NCBI RefSeq assembly: GCF_003952465.1
Contig: NZ_CP034448.1
Location: 1,736,001-1,800,000 of the forward strand
From: Mesorhizobium sp. M1B.F.Ca.ET.045.04.1.1
GTDB lineage: Bacteria > Pseudomonadota > Alphaproteobacteria > Rhizobiales > Rhizobiaceae
Length of the DNA: 64,000 bases
Reading direction: 5' to 3'
In this document: one piece after another, positions 25,569-33,493 of the stretch
Layout of the letters: each line of letters opens with the position of its first letter
Position numbering within the stretch: the stretch's first letter is position 1
Notes under the pieces: generated by a model
Seen by the model: only the letters and a program-made list of their open reading frames with translations
What the model was told of the DNA's origin: nothing
Databases searched by the model: none
Translations under genes and position numbers: made by a program

Positions 25569-25595
25569 GCCGGTTTCGAACCCAATGGCAAAAGA

Positions 25596-25625
25596 GCCGC
25601 CCGGGGAACAACCGGGCGGCTTTTT
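25596..25625 (+). terminator. Rho-independent terminator of the RND operon
   Basis: Stem GCCGCCCGG / CCGGGCGGC with a 7-base loop, followed by TTTTT, 27 bases after the pump stop codon. Confidence 0.92.
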
Positions 25626-25666
25626 GCATTGTTCCCTCGTATTCAACCATACGGCGAGGGCTTTTC

Positions 25667-25825
25667 ATGACGATCAGCACACTTCTCATCATCATCCTGA
25701 TCTTGATCCTGATCGGTGCGGTGCCGGCATGGCCGCACTCGCGCTCCTGGGGCTATGGCCCGTCGGGGATCGTCGGCGTCATTCTGATAGTGCTGCTGAT
25801 CCTTTTGTTGATGGGCAGGATTTGA
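25667..25825 (+). CDS. DUF3309 small membrane protein
   Basis: 52 residues: a hydrophobic helix (LLIIILILILIGAVPAW), a short polar turn HSRSWGYGPSG, then a second helix (VGVILIVLLILLLMG). This exact plan (two TM helices around a WP...S.WGYGPSG motif) is DUF3309, common in alphaproteobacteria and of unknown role. It stands alone between the RND terminator and a convergent oxidoreductase gene. Confidence 0.85.
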   Translation: MTISTLLIIILILILIGAVPAWPHSRSWGYGPSGIVGVILIVLLILLLMGRI

Positions 25826-25889
25826 CCTCAACATTGCGGCCGGACTTTCGGGACCGGCCGCTTCATTTCTGGATGCTCTCTTGTCGCGA

Positions 25890-26847
25890 TCAGGCGGCCT
25901 GACGCGAGGGCGCAACGGCGATGCCGATATCCTGCATGGCTTCCGCAACCGCCCGATCGAGCGGGGTGTGCGGGATTTCGCCAATGACCTCTTCCAGCCG
26001 CGCCGAGACCAGGCGGTGCGCTTCGAAGCGCAGATAGGACATCGAGACGATCTCGCGCCACATGGCCACGAACGGGCTGCCGGCGCGCAGAACCCACCAA
26101 GGCATGAAGGAGAGCTTCAGCTTGCGGCCGAGCGCCTTCTCCGCCGCGGCCTTGATGTCGAGATCGGTGATGGCGTGGCCGGGGAAATTGATCGCCTCGT
26201 AGAAGCCGAGCTTGTCGAGGTTGCGCGCCACTCCGACGAAGGCCACTGCGAAGTCCGGCAGATAAGCCCATTCATGCACGAGGTCGGCCGGACCGGGGGC
26301 GGTGTAGGTTCCCTTTGCTCATCTTGGCGGCGACGACGAGGTCGAACCAGGAACCGCTGCCGGTGCCGCCGAAGAAGTCGCCGGCCCTGAGCAGAATGGT
26401 GCGCACGCGGCCGGCATCGGCCTCGCGGCGGAACAGCTCTTCCATGGCGCAGCGGATGCGGCCCTTTTCGGTGGTCGGATGGAAAGGCGTCTCCTCGGTG
26501 ATCACCCGCGGCATCGGCGAGCCGTAATTGTAGACGGTGCCGGGGAAAAGATGCGGCGCGTTATTCGCGCGACAGGCGGCCATGACGTTCTCGGCCATCG
26601 GCAGGCACTTGCCCCAGTCGGTATAGATCGGGTTCAGGCCGTTGAAGACGATGTCGACGCCTTGCGTCGCGCGGATCAGCGACTGGCGGTCCAGCGCGTC
26701 GCCGGCAACCGCAGTGGCGCCCTTGAGCTCGGCGGGCACCTTGCCGGTGCGGGTGACGGCGCGGACGTCGAAACCGGCGTCGATGAAGGCCTTGGCGACC
26801 ACGCGGCCGAGCCGGCCATTGGCGCCCAGAATTGCGATCTTGGTCAT
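25890..26847 (-). pseudogene. NAD(P)-binding oxidoreductase (NmrA/extended-SDR type), frameshifted
   Basis: Two frames form one 318-residue protein. The first (26847 down to about 26310) starts MTKIAILGANGRLGRVVAKAF with a GxxGxxG nucleotide site and runs to AAKMSKG. The second continues TYTAPGPADLVHEWAYLPDFA to the end at 25890. An extra T on the plus strand at 26309-26310 shifts the frame; removing it restores it. The family covers NAD(P)-sensing regulators and sugar-nucleotide-type reductases; substrate unknown. A GGAGAAG site precedes 26847. It is divergent from a LysR gene. Functional if the indel is a base-calling error. Confidence 0.82.
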
Positions 26848-26944
26848 TTTGTCTTCTCCGGTGCTTGGGTTTGCCCAATCAATCTGTCCTCTTCGCAAGC
26901 GAATGAAAATTGACAGATATCGGCGGTCTGATATTCAAAAATGA

Positions 26945-27838
26945 ATGAAGGAATTCGACTGGAACCTGATCAAGAGCTTCGTCGCGGTGGCCGAGACCGG
27001 CAGTCTTTCGGCCGCCGCCCGCAGGCTGGAGGCGAGCCAGCCGACGCTCGGCCGCCACATCGCCGAGCTGGAACAGGCGTTGGGCGTCACGCTGTTCCGG
27101 CGCGGGCGGCGCGGCTATGAGCTCACCGAGGCCGGCAGCACGCTCTATGAGCGCGGTCAGGCGGTCAGCGAGCAGGCCAATGCCTTCTCGCTTTTGGCGC
27201 TGGGCTCGGTCGAGGCGATCGAGGGCACGGTGCGCATCGCCGCAAGCGAAGTGGTTGCGGCCTGCGTATTGCCGCAGATGACGGCGCGTCTTGGCGAGGA
27301 GGAACCGGGCATCGAGGTCGAGATCGTCGCCTCGAACCAGGTCGAGAACCTGCTGCGCCGCGATGCCGACATCGCCATCCGCATGGTCAGGCCGGCGCAG
27401 AACGAGCTGGTGGCGCGCAAGGTCACTGACATTGCGCTCTGCCTGTGCGCGGCGAAATCCTATCTCGACCGGCGCGGCCGCCCGGAGAAGCCCGCCGACC
27501 TCGCCGACCACGCCCTGGTCGGGTTCGACCGCAGCGACGAGATCATTCGCGGCTTCACCGCCTTCGGCATTCCCATCGGCCGCAGCCATTTCCGTTTCCG
27601 GACCGACAACCAGATCGTGCTTTGGGAAGCGGTGCGGGCAGGAAACGGCATCGGCATCGGCCAGGAGCCGCTGGCGAACAGCGATCCGGAGCTGGAGAAG
27701 CTTTTGCCGGAGGTTCCCTTGCCCGTGCTACCGGTGTGGCTTGCGATGCATCGCGACGTGCGCACGAGCATGCGCATCCGTCGCGTCGCCGATTTCCTGC
27801 ATGAAGAGCTGAAGCGCTACTCCGCCGGCGCCGGCTAG
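26945..27838 (+). CDS. LysR-family transcriptional regulator
   Basis: 297 residues. The winged helix-turn-helix is at about 5-64 (LIKSFVAVAETGSLSAAARRLEASQPTLGRHIAELEQALGVTLF). The substrate-binding domain is at about 92-290 and carries the typical ALVGFD and GNGIGIG segments. It probably controls the divergent oxidoreductase gene 97 bases away, the usual LysR arrangement. Its effector cannot be told from sequence. Its 3' end runs into a two-hairpin repeat shared with a convergent MFS gene. Confidence 0.88.
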   Translation: MKEFDWNLIKSFVAVAETGSLSAAARRLEASQPTLGRHIAELEQALGVTLFRRGRRGYELTEAGSTLYERGQAVSEQANAFSLLALGSVEAIEGTVRIAASEVVAACVLPQMTARLGEEEPGIEVEIVASNQVENLLRRDADIAIRMVRPAQNELVARKVTDIALCLCAAKSYLDRRGRPEKPADLADHALVGFDRSDEIIRGFTAFGIPIGRSHFRFRTDNQIVLWEAVRAGNGIGIGQEPLANSDPELEKLLPEVPLPVLPVWLAMHRDVRTSMRIRRVADFLHEELKRYSAGAG

Positions 27839-27949
27839 AGCATGATGCCGAAAAGTGTGAAGCGGTTTTTCGGACGACATCATGCTCTATTTCTCTGATC
27901 CTAGAGCCGGATGATTTCAGGTCGATCCGACCTGAAATCCATCCGGCTC
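27837..27949. repeat. Two-hairpin palindromic element, R family copy 1
   Basis: Hairpin one (27837-27888) runs from AGAGCATGATG to CATCATGCTCT. Hairpin two (27903-27949) runs from AGAGCCGGATGATTTCAGGT to ACCTGAAATCCATCCGGCTC. An inverted copy lies at 39676-39792. It sits between convergent genes and reaches into the MFS coding end. Confidence 0.88.
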
Positions 27950-29110
27950 GGCGGCGAATTCGGCGCGGTGAGCAAGGCTGGCCATCAACAGCACGATGAC
28001 CAGCAGGCCGGAGAGCGCGATGAAGATCGGGCCGAAGCTCGAGTGTTCCGCGACGAAGCCGATCGCCGACGGCGCTACCAGGATGCCTGAATAGCCCATG
28101 GTGGTGACCACGCTCATGCCGGTGCCGGAAGACATGCCTTCCTGGTTGCCGCCGGCTGAAAACAAGATCGGCACCATATTGGCGATGCCGAAGCCGCAGA
28201 AGGCGAAAGCGGCAATGGCAAGCCAGGGGGAGGGCGAGAGGCCGGCCACGAACATGCCGGCCGCGGCGACGAGCGCCGATCCGCGCAGCGTCGCCACGGC
28301 GCCGAAGCGGTTGCGCACGCCGTCACCCAGGAAGCGCATGAGCGCCATGACGCCGGAGAAGGCTGCATAGGCGAGGCCGGCAATGGCAAGGTCGGCGCCG
28401 AGCTCCTGATGCAGGTAGAGCGCCGCCCAGTCGAGCACCGCCCCCTCGGAGACCATGGTGAGCAGCGCCATCAGTCCGACGAGATAGACGATTGGGTGGC
28501 GCGGCAGCGCGAATTTTTGGTGCTCGGCGACCTGCGGCCTGTCCTCGGCGATGAGGTAACGAACAGCAAAGGCGATCACTGCGAAAGCGATCGCCGTCAC
28601 GACGGTCGCATGCACGAGGGAGCCGTAATTCTGGATGGCGTAGCCGCCAAGCGCGCCGCCGGCGAAGCCGCCGAGGCTCCAGAAGCCATGCGAGGACGAC
28701 ATGATAGCGCGGGACAATCTTCTCTCCACCACGACCGCGTTGGAGTTCATGGCGACGTCCATGCCGCCGATCGAGCCGCCGAAGAGGAGCATGGCGATTG
28801 CCGCGAGCGGCACGTTGGGGGCGAGGGCCACTACCAGCAGGCCGAAACTGCCGCAGAGGCCGAACCAGCGCAGCACGGCGCGCGAGCCGTGCCTGGAGAT
28901 GAGATGGCCGCACCAGGTCATCGCCATCACCGCGCCGACGCCGAACAAGAGGATCAGCAGGCCGAGGGTGAATTTCGAAATGTCCAGCCGGGTGAGGAAC
29001 ACCGGAATCTGCGGCGCCCAGCTGCCGGTGAGAAAGCCGTTGGCAAGGAAAATGCCGGCAACGGCAAAGCGGCCGCGGGTCGCGGCTTGCATTGTGGTCT
29101 GCACGTTCAT
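27917..29110 (-). CDS. MFS transporter (YbjJ/FucP-like)
   Basis: 397 residues with about 12 hydrophobic helices. The region after TM2 reads HLISRHGSRAVLRWFG, a version of the MFS loop 2-3 motif, and GGSIGGMDVAMNSNAVVVE is typical of the YbjJ-like/inner-membrane MFS group. Substrate unknown. The final residues EPDGFQVGST and the stop are encoded by the palindromic repeat at 27903-27949, so the C-terminus was probably altered by repeat insertion. No adjacent enzyme suggests a substrate. Confidence 0.87.
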   Translation of the reverse strand: MNVQTTMQAATRGRFAVAGIFLANGFLTGSWAPQIPVFLTRLDISKFTLGLLILLFGVGAVMAMTWCGHLISRHGSRAVLRWFGLCGSFGLLVVALAPNVPLAAIAMLLFGGSIGGMDVAMNSNAVVVERRLSRAIMSSSHGFWSLGGFAGGALGGYAIQNYGSLVHATVVTAIAFAVIAFAVRYLIAEDRPQVAEHQKFALPRHPIVYLVGLMALLTMVSEGAVLDWAALYLHQELGADLAIAGLAYAAFSGVMALMRFLGDGVRNRFGAVATLRGSALVAAAGMFVAGLSPSPWLAIAAFAFCGFGIANMVPILFSAGGNQEGMSSGTGMSVVTTMGYSGILVAPSAIGFVAEHSSFGPIFIALSGLLVIVLLMASLAHRAEFAAEPDGFQVGST

Positions 29111-29275
29111 TGTTTGAAGTCCGCGATGCCGGATGGCCCTCGTGCGGCAAATTAGATCGATTCAATTTGCAGTCAAGGACCGTATTCTGGAAGTGCTTGG
29201 ACCAAGGGAGCGACCAAGGGTCGTCGTTCGTGGCAGGCTGCTGCTTTGGAGGTTGGCAGAAGCGCCTCTCCGCTG

Positions 29276-29488
29276 GTCATCCACGGGCGGAGCAAGGAGC
29301 GAAGCGACGCGCGCAGACCCGAGGATCCATTCCGTGACCTGGGAGCGCCGCTACGATGCAGAACGTCCCCCGGGGTTGCGCCGCTACGATCATAGTCTGG
29401 ACCGCCGTGCTCTTCGGCAGGCGTCACGGAATGGATTCTAGGGTCTCCGCCGCGTCGCTTCGCTCCTTGCTCCGCCCTAGAATGACGA
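29276..29488. repeat. Composite palindromic element, E family copy 3
   Basis: Left half GTCATCCACGGGCGG...ATCCATTCCGTGAC; right half GTCACGGAATGGATTCTAGGG...CCCTAGAATGACGA. It lies within duplication unit A. Confidence 0.78.
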
Positions 29489-29513
29489 AGTCGCGAAAGC
29501 GTTCGGCATCGCT

Positions 29514-29608
29514 AATGATCCCTCGGCCGCTTCGCCTCGAACTCGGCCTTCTTGGCCTCGGAGGCGTCGGTCTGGTTCAGCGCCTGCCATTCGGCATAGG
29601 CATGCCGT
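29514..29608 (-). pseudogene. Truncated DUF1244 3'-end fragment
   Basis: Read on the minus strand this matches the last 95 or so bases of the intact DUF1244 gene at 29878-30186 (GMPYAEWQALNQTEASEAKKAEFEAKR-like). The match stops abruptly at GCATGCC. It arose with the tandem duplication and has no start. Confidence 0.85.
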
Positions 29609-29610
29609 CG

Positions 29611-29977
29611 TGGCATGCTTCGGAGATTGGCGAGACGCCCCTCCTTTCGTCATCCACGGGCGGAGCAAGGAGCGAAGCGACGCGCGCAGACCCGAGGATC
29701 CATGCCGCGACCTGGGAGCGCCGCTACGATGCAGAACGTCACCCCGCCGCTACGATCATAGTCTGGACCGCGGCATTCTTCGGCAGGCGTCACGGAATGG
29801 ATTCTAGGGTCTGCGCCGCGTCGCTTCGCTCCTTGCTCCGCCCTAGAATGACGAAGTCGCGAAAGCGTTCGGCATCGCTAATGATCCTTCGGCCGCCTGG
29901 CCTCGAACGCCGCCTTCTTGGCCTCCGACGCCTCGGTCTGGTTCAGCGCCTGCCATTCGGCATAGGGCATGCCGTAG
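29611..29977. repeat. Tandem segmental duplication, unit B
   Basis: Second copy of the block at 29239-29608. Its right end is continuous with the intact DUF1244 gene, so unit B is the parental locus and unit A the derived copy (inference). Confidence 0.85.
29647..29854. repeat. Composite palindromic element, E family copy 4
   Basis: TCGTCATCCACGGG...ATCCATGCCG on the left and GTCACGGAATGGATTCTAGGG...CCCTAGAATGACGA on the right. The right half is nearly identical to that of copy 3, as expected from the tandem duplication. Confidence 0.8.
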
Positions 29978-30186
29978 ATGATCTCGCGCGACTCGTCCTT
30001 GGACAGCGCGACGCCGTCGGCCTCGGCGGCCTCGCGATACCAGTTGGACAGACAGTTGCGGCAGAAGCCGGCGAGGTTCATCAGGTCGATGTTCTGGACA
30101 TCGCCGCGCTCGCGCAGGTGATCGACCAGCCGGCGGAAGGCGGCCGCCTCGAAATCGCGTTTCTGTTCGTCGCTGAGTTCGGCCAT
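29878..30186 (-). CDS. DUF1244 domain-containing protein
   Basis: 102 residues, essentially all DUF1244 (EAAAFRRLVDHLRERGDVQNIDLMNLAGFCRNCLSNWYREAA, then MPYAEWQALNQTEAS). The conserved CRNCLSNWY segment with two cysteines is visible. It is a small, probably soluble protein of unknown function, widespread in proteobacteria. The 3' end of the gene has been tandemly duplicated downstream. A palindromic repeat begins 20 bases upstream of the start. Confidence 0.9.
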   Translation of the reverse strand: MAELSDEQKRDFEAAAFRRLVDHLRERGDVQNIDLMNLAGFCRNCLSNWYREAAEADGVALSKDESREIIYGMPYAEWQALNQTEASEAKKAAFEARRPKDH

Positions 30187-30206
30187 TGCATGGAACTCCG
30201 TGGGCT

Positions 30207-30309
30207 TAAAGCGCGTCGCGATCTTTCAGGTTCGCTCCATGCGCTTTAGGTTTTTGATTTTACGCATGTCTTTATCCCGAAACCGGTTCCCACTTTCGGG
30301 AGACATGCG
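30207..30309. repeat. Palindromic intergenic repeat, S family copy 2
   Basis: Near-identical to the copy at 6419-6520: the TAAAGCGCGTCGCGATCTTT hairpin followed by the GCATGTCTTTATCCCG...CTTTCGGGAGACATGC hairpin. It fills most of the gap between two minus-strand genes. Confidence 0.88.
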
Positions 30310-30319
30310 TTGAGGCCCG

Positions 30320-31117
30320 TCACACCGGCCCGGTGCGCGAGCCGAACATCTTCACCTCGTGTATATCGGCACGGCGGTCGATGGCGTCAACGATCGGGGC
30401 CAGCCGCTCCGCCCACGCAAGAGCGTCGGCGCGGTCGGCGATCAGGTCCTGGCGGATCTCGATCAGCGCATGGGCGTAGCCGTTGACGATGGCGTGGCGG
30501 AACATGGTGTCGCCGCGCAAAGCGCCGTCATAGGGTTCGTTGTCGCCGACGACGAGGTTCTTGTCTTCGGCAAGCATGTCGATCAGCGGCCGCGCCACGC
30601 GGTCGTCGCGGTCCCACAGGATGCCGACATGCCAGGGGCGGATGAAGCCTTGCATGCGAGGGGTGAAGGAATGCACCGAGAAGATGAACGGCGCCTTGCC
30701 GGAGGCGTGCGCCACCGACGAAATCATCGCGCCGACTGCGTCGTGATAGGGCCGGTAAAAGCGGTCGAGCCGTTTCTCCCGTTCCTCTTCAGCCATGGGG
30801 TAGTTTCCCGGCACGATGGTGCCGTCATAGAGCTGGCGGATCAGCGTCGGGTCGTCCTCGCCGCGGTTGGGGTCGATCAGAAGCCGCGAGAAGCCGGCAA
30901 GCACGGCCGGCGCGTCGAGCGCCGCCGCCAGCTCGCGCGTCACCGTCTCGACGCCGATGTCATAGGCGATGTGGCGCTCGAACTCCGCCGCCGGCAAGCC
31001 GAGGCTGCCATATTCGTCCGGCACGTCGCGGCGGGCGTGGTCGGCCAGAAGCACGATGCCTTTCTTGCGGTCGCCCTCGACGATGTCGAAAGGCGCGAAA
31101 ACTGTGGATCGGGTCAT
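30320..31117 (-). CDS. N-formylglutamate amidohydrolase family protein
   Basis: 265 residues from MTRSTVFAPFDIVEGD; the longer open frame to 31507 looks non-coding. Family signatures: LLADHARRDVPDEYGSLGLP near the start, DIGVETVTRELAAALDAPAVLAGFSRLLIDPNRGEDDPTLI, and IFSVHSFTPRMQG. The family hydrolyses N-formyl-L-glutamate to formate and glutamate in the Hut pathway, but no hut genes are nearby, so the true substrate may be another N-acyl amino acid. Cytoplasmic. Confidence 0.86.
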   Translation of the reverse strand: MTRSTVFAPFDIVEGDRKKGIVLLADHARRDVPDEYGSLGLPAAEFERHIAYDIGVETVTRELAAALDAPAVLAGFSRLLIDPNRGEDDPTLIRQLYDGTIVPGNYPMAEEEREKRLDRFYRPYHDAVGAMISSVAHASGKAPFIFSVHSFTPRMQGFIRPWHVGILWDRDDRVARPLIDMLAEDKNLVVGDNEPYDGALRGDTMFRHAIVNGYAHALIEIRQDLIADRADALAWAERLAPIVDAIDRRADIHEVKMFGSRTGPV

Positions 31118-31331
31118 TGGCTGAAAACGGTCTGTTCGCTGGTGTCCAGGCGGGGTGGTATCGTCATTCCATGAAGAGGACGCAGGCGCAATGCCGTTGT
31201 TTGGCCACGGTTTCTGCAAAAAATCCCGAGCGGGACGACTTACCGCACGCCGAGCCCTTCTAAATCGATTGGAATTGAACAAAACGGCGCGTTGACATGC
31301 GCCCGGAGTTTGCTGAAAAGGGCTTCGAGAG

Positions 31332-31850
31332 ATGCAGATGTGGTTCGCGAAGGGATTTGGAATGGGTTTCGCCGGCAGGCCGCGCAAGCGCCTGACCCTG
31401 CCGCTCCTGATCTTTGGCGCGGCCGTGTCCGCGCTTTGCGCGACCTCGCCGGCGCGCGCCGACTTCCGCGTCTGCAACGCGACACAAAACCTGGTCGGGG
31501 TCGGCATCGGCTACCGCGCCAAGGCCGGCTGGATCACCGAAGGCTGGTGGCACATCGAGGGGTCGACCTGCAAGACGCTGATCGAGGGTCCGCTGTCATC
31601 AAGGTTTTACTATCTTTATGCAGAAGACGCCGAGCGCGGCGGGCGTTGGGACGGCCCGATCAACATGTGCGTCGCCGAAAAAGAGTTCAAGATTGCCGGC
31701 GTGAATGATTGCGTCGCCCGGGGCTTCCAGCGCGCCGGATTTCAGGAATATGACACGGGCGAGCAGGCCAGCTGGATGGTCCAGCTGACCGACGAGCCCG
31801 CAACGGGAGGCGCGCCAGCGACCCCCGCCCCGGGAACAAACAGTCAATGA
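31332..31850 (+). CDS. DUF1036 exported protein
   Basis: 172 residues. An N-terminal basic stretch and a hydrophobic segment (about 20-43, LTLPLLIFGAAVSALCATSPARA) look like a signal peptide with an ARA-D cleavage point. The mature part is DUF1036: DFRVCNATQNLVGVGIGYRAKAGWITEGWW, FYYLYAEDA, CVAEKEFKI. A Pro/Ala/Thr-rich tail closes it. Function unknown; envelope location is inferred. It overlaps the pyk start by ATGA, so the two are translationally coupled. Confidence 0.87.
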   Translation: MQMWFAKGFGMGFAGRPRKRLTLPLLIFGAAVSALCATSPARADFRVCNATQNLVGVGIGYRAKAGWITEGWWHIEGSTCKTLIEGPLSSRFYYLYAEDAERGGRWDGPINMCVAEKEFKIAGVNDCVARGFQRAGFQEYDTGEQASWMVQLTDEPATGGAPATPAPGTNSQ

Positions 31851-33274
31851 GACGTAACCGCAAGGTCAAGATCCTCGCCACCATCGGTCCGGCTTCCTCG
31901 TCCGAGGAGATGCTGAAGAAGCTTTTCGAAGCAGGAGCCGATGTCTTCCGCATCAATATGAGCCATACCGACCACGAGCTGATGCGCACGCTCGTCGGCC
32001 GCATCCGCGCCGTCGAGGCGGCCGTCGGCCGACCGATCGGCATCCTCGCCGACCTGCAGGGGCCGAAGCTCAGGGTCGGCAAGTTCGCCAACGTCAAGGA
32101 AGCGCTGACCGTCGGCCAGACCTTCACGCTCGACGACAATCCGGAGCCCGGCACGTCCAGCCGTGTCTACCTGCCGCATCCGGAAATCCTGAGCTCGGTC
32201 GAGGCCGGTCACCGTCTCTTGATCGATGACGGCAAGCTGCAGCTCAAGGCGATCAAGAGCGACGGCAAGTCGATCACCTGTACGGTCGTGGCCGGCACCG
32301 GCATTTCCGACAAGAAGGGGGTCAGCCTGCCCGACACGGATCTGCCGGTCGGCGCGCTGACCGAGAAGGATCGCGCCGATCTCGACGCGGTGCTGGCTGC
32401 AAGCGTCGACTGGGTGGCGCTGTCCTTCGTGCAGCGGCCGGAGGATCTGGCCGAAGCCCGCAAGATCGCGCGCGGCCGGGCGCTGATCATGGCCAAGATC
32501 GAGAAGCCGCAGGCGGTGGCCCGCCTGCCCGAGATCATCGAGCTCTCCGACGCGCTGATGGTCGCCCGCGGCGATCTCGGCGTCGAGATGCCGCTGGAGG
32601 CCGTGCCCGGCATCCAGAAGCAGATCACGCGCGCCGCGCGCCGCGCCGGCAAGCCGGTGGTGATCGCCACCCAGATGCTGGAATCGATGATCACCGCGCC
32701 TGTGCCGACGCGCGCCGAGGTCTCCGACGTGTCGATCGCCGTGTTCGAAGGCGCGGATGCGATCATGCTTTCGGCCGAGTCCGCGGCCGGCGCCTATCCG
32801 GTCGAGGCGGTCGCCATGATGGACCGCATCGCCACCAAGGTCGAAACCGACCCGACCTATGCCGGCATCATCAACGCGCAGCGCTCGGAGCCGGAAGCGA
32901 CCGGAGCGGACGCGATCTCGCTCGCCGCGCGCGAGATCGCCGAGACGCTGAAACTGTCGGCCATCATCACCTACACCGCCTCCGGCACAACCGGCCTGCG
33001 CGCCGCGCGCGAGCGCCCGCAGGTGCCGATCGTGGCGCTGTCGCCGATCGTCAACACGGCACGCCGGCTGTCGCTCCTGTGGGGCACGCATTGCGTCGTC
33101 TCGGAGGATGCCATCGACCTCGACGACATGGTGGACCGCGCCTGCCGCATCGCTCTCGACGAAGGCTTCGGCAAGCCCGGCGACCGCGTGATCATCACCG
33201 CCGGAGTGCCGCTCAGGACGCCCGGATCGACCAATATGCTGCGGATTGCCTATGTCGGGTCGGAAACTCACTGA
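31847..33274 (+). CDS. pyk: Pyruvate kinase
   Basis: 475 residues, full length. The N-terminal RRNRKVKILATIGPASSS, the metal and substrate site in ALIMAKIEKPQAVARL with catalytic Lys, the ARGDLGVEMP loop and the TQMLESMI segment are all present. The C-terminal allosteric domain begins about residue 355. It converts phosphoenolpyruvate and ADP to pyruvate and ATP. The ATG overlaps the stop of the DUF1036 gene, conserved in rhizobia as far as I know. The stop codon lies at the edge of a MITE-like element. Confidence 0.96.
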   Translation: MRRNRKVKILATIGPASSSEEMLKKLFEAGADVFRINMSHTDHELMRTLVGRIRAVEAAVGRPIGILADLQGPKLRVGKFANVKEALTVGQTFTLDDNPEPGTSSRVYLPHPEILSSVEAGHRLLIDDGKLQLKAIKSDGKSITCTVVAGTGISDKKGVSLPDTDLPVGALTEKDRADLDAVLAASVDWVALSFVQRPEDLAEARKIARGRALIMAKIEKPQAVARLPEIIELSDALMVARGDLGVEMPLEAVPGIQKQITRAARRAGKPVVIATQMLESMITAPVPTRAEVSDVSIAVFEGADAIMLSAESAAGAYPVEAVAMMDRIATKVETDPTYAGIINAQRSEPEATGADAISLAAREIAETLKLSAIITYTASGTTGLRAARERPQVPIVALSPIVNTARRLSLLWGTHCVVSEDAIDLDDMVDRACRIALDEGFGKPGDRVIITAGVPLRTPGSTNMLRIAYVGSETH

Positions 33275-33480
33275 GGTGTGCCGATATTCAGGTGAGGCCG
33301 GCCTGCGAAGTGCGGCTTCCTGCGCTTCCGGCCTTCGCCGGCCGAAGCACTCATGAGTCGCCGCGCAGTTTGAGGCTACGGCCGGCGTAGGCCGGTGCTC
33401 ACGTACTTCAAGTACGCTCCGCTCCGGTTCTCGGAAGCCACTCTTCTCGGCTCGGCCTGACCTGAATCTCGACGCACCTC
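33273..33480. mobile_element. MITE-like palindromic element with terminal inverted repeats
   Basis: 208 bases. The left end reads GAGGTGTGCCGATATTCAGG and the right end is its imperfect reverse complement ending CCTGAATCTCGACGCACCTC. Inner segments also pair (GTGCGGCTTCCTG with GGAAGCCACTC; CCGGCCTTCGCCGGCC and CCGGCGTAGGCCGG form local hairpins). It has no coding capacity. It lies between convergent genes and touches the pyk stop codon. Confidence 0.75.
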
Positions 33481-33493
33481 AAGGCGCTTGAGC

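Larger units (their letters stand above)
29239..29608. repeat. Tandem segmental duplication, unit A
   Basis: About 370 bases repeated directly at 29611-29977. Each unit holds a short lead-in (GCTTTGGAGGTTGG here, GCTTCGGAGATTGG in unit B), an E-family palindromic element, the sequence TCGCGAAAGCGTTCGGCATC, and the 3' end of a DUF1244 gene. The units differ by scattered substitutions and a few small gaps. Confidence 0.85.

Noticed and set aside
31118-31507. N-terminal extension of the N-formylglutamate amidohydrolase
   Set aside because: The upstream frame is Arg/Pro-rich and overlaps the start of the divergent DUF1036 gene; the family N-terminus begins at 31117.
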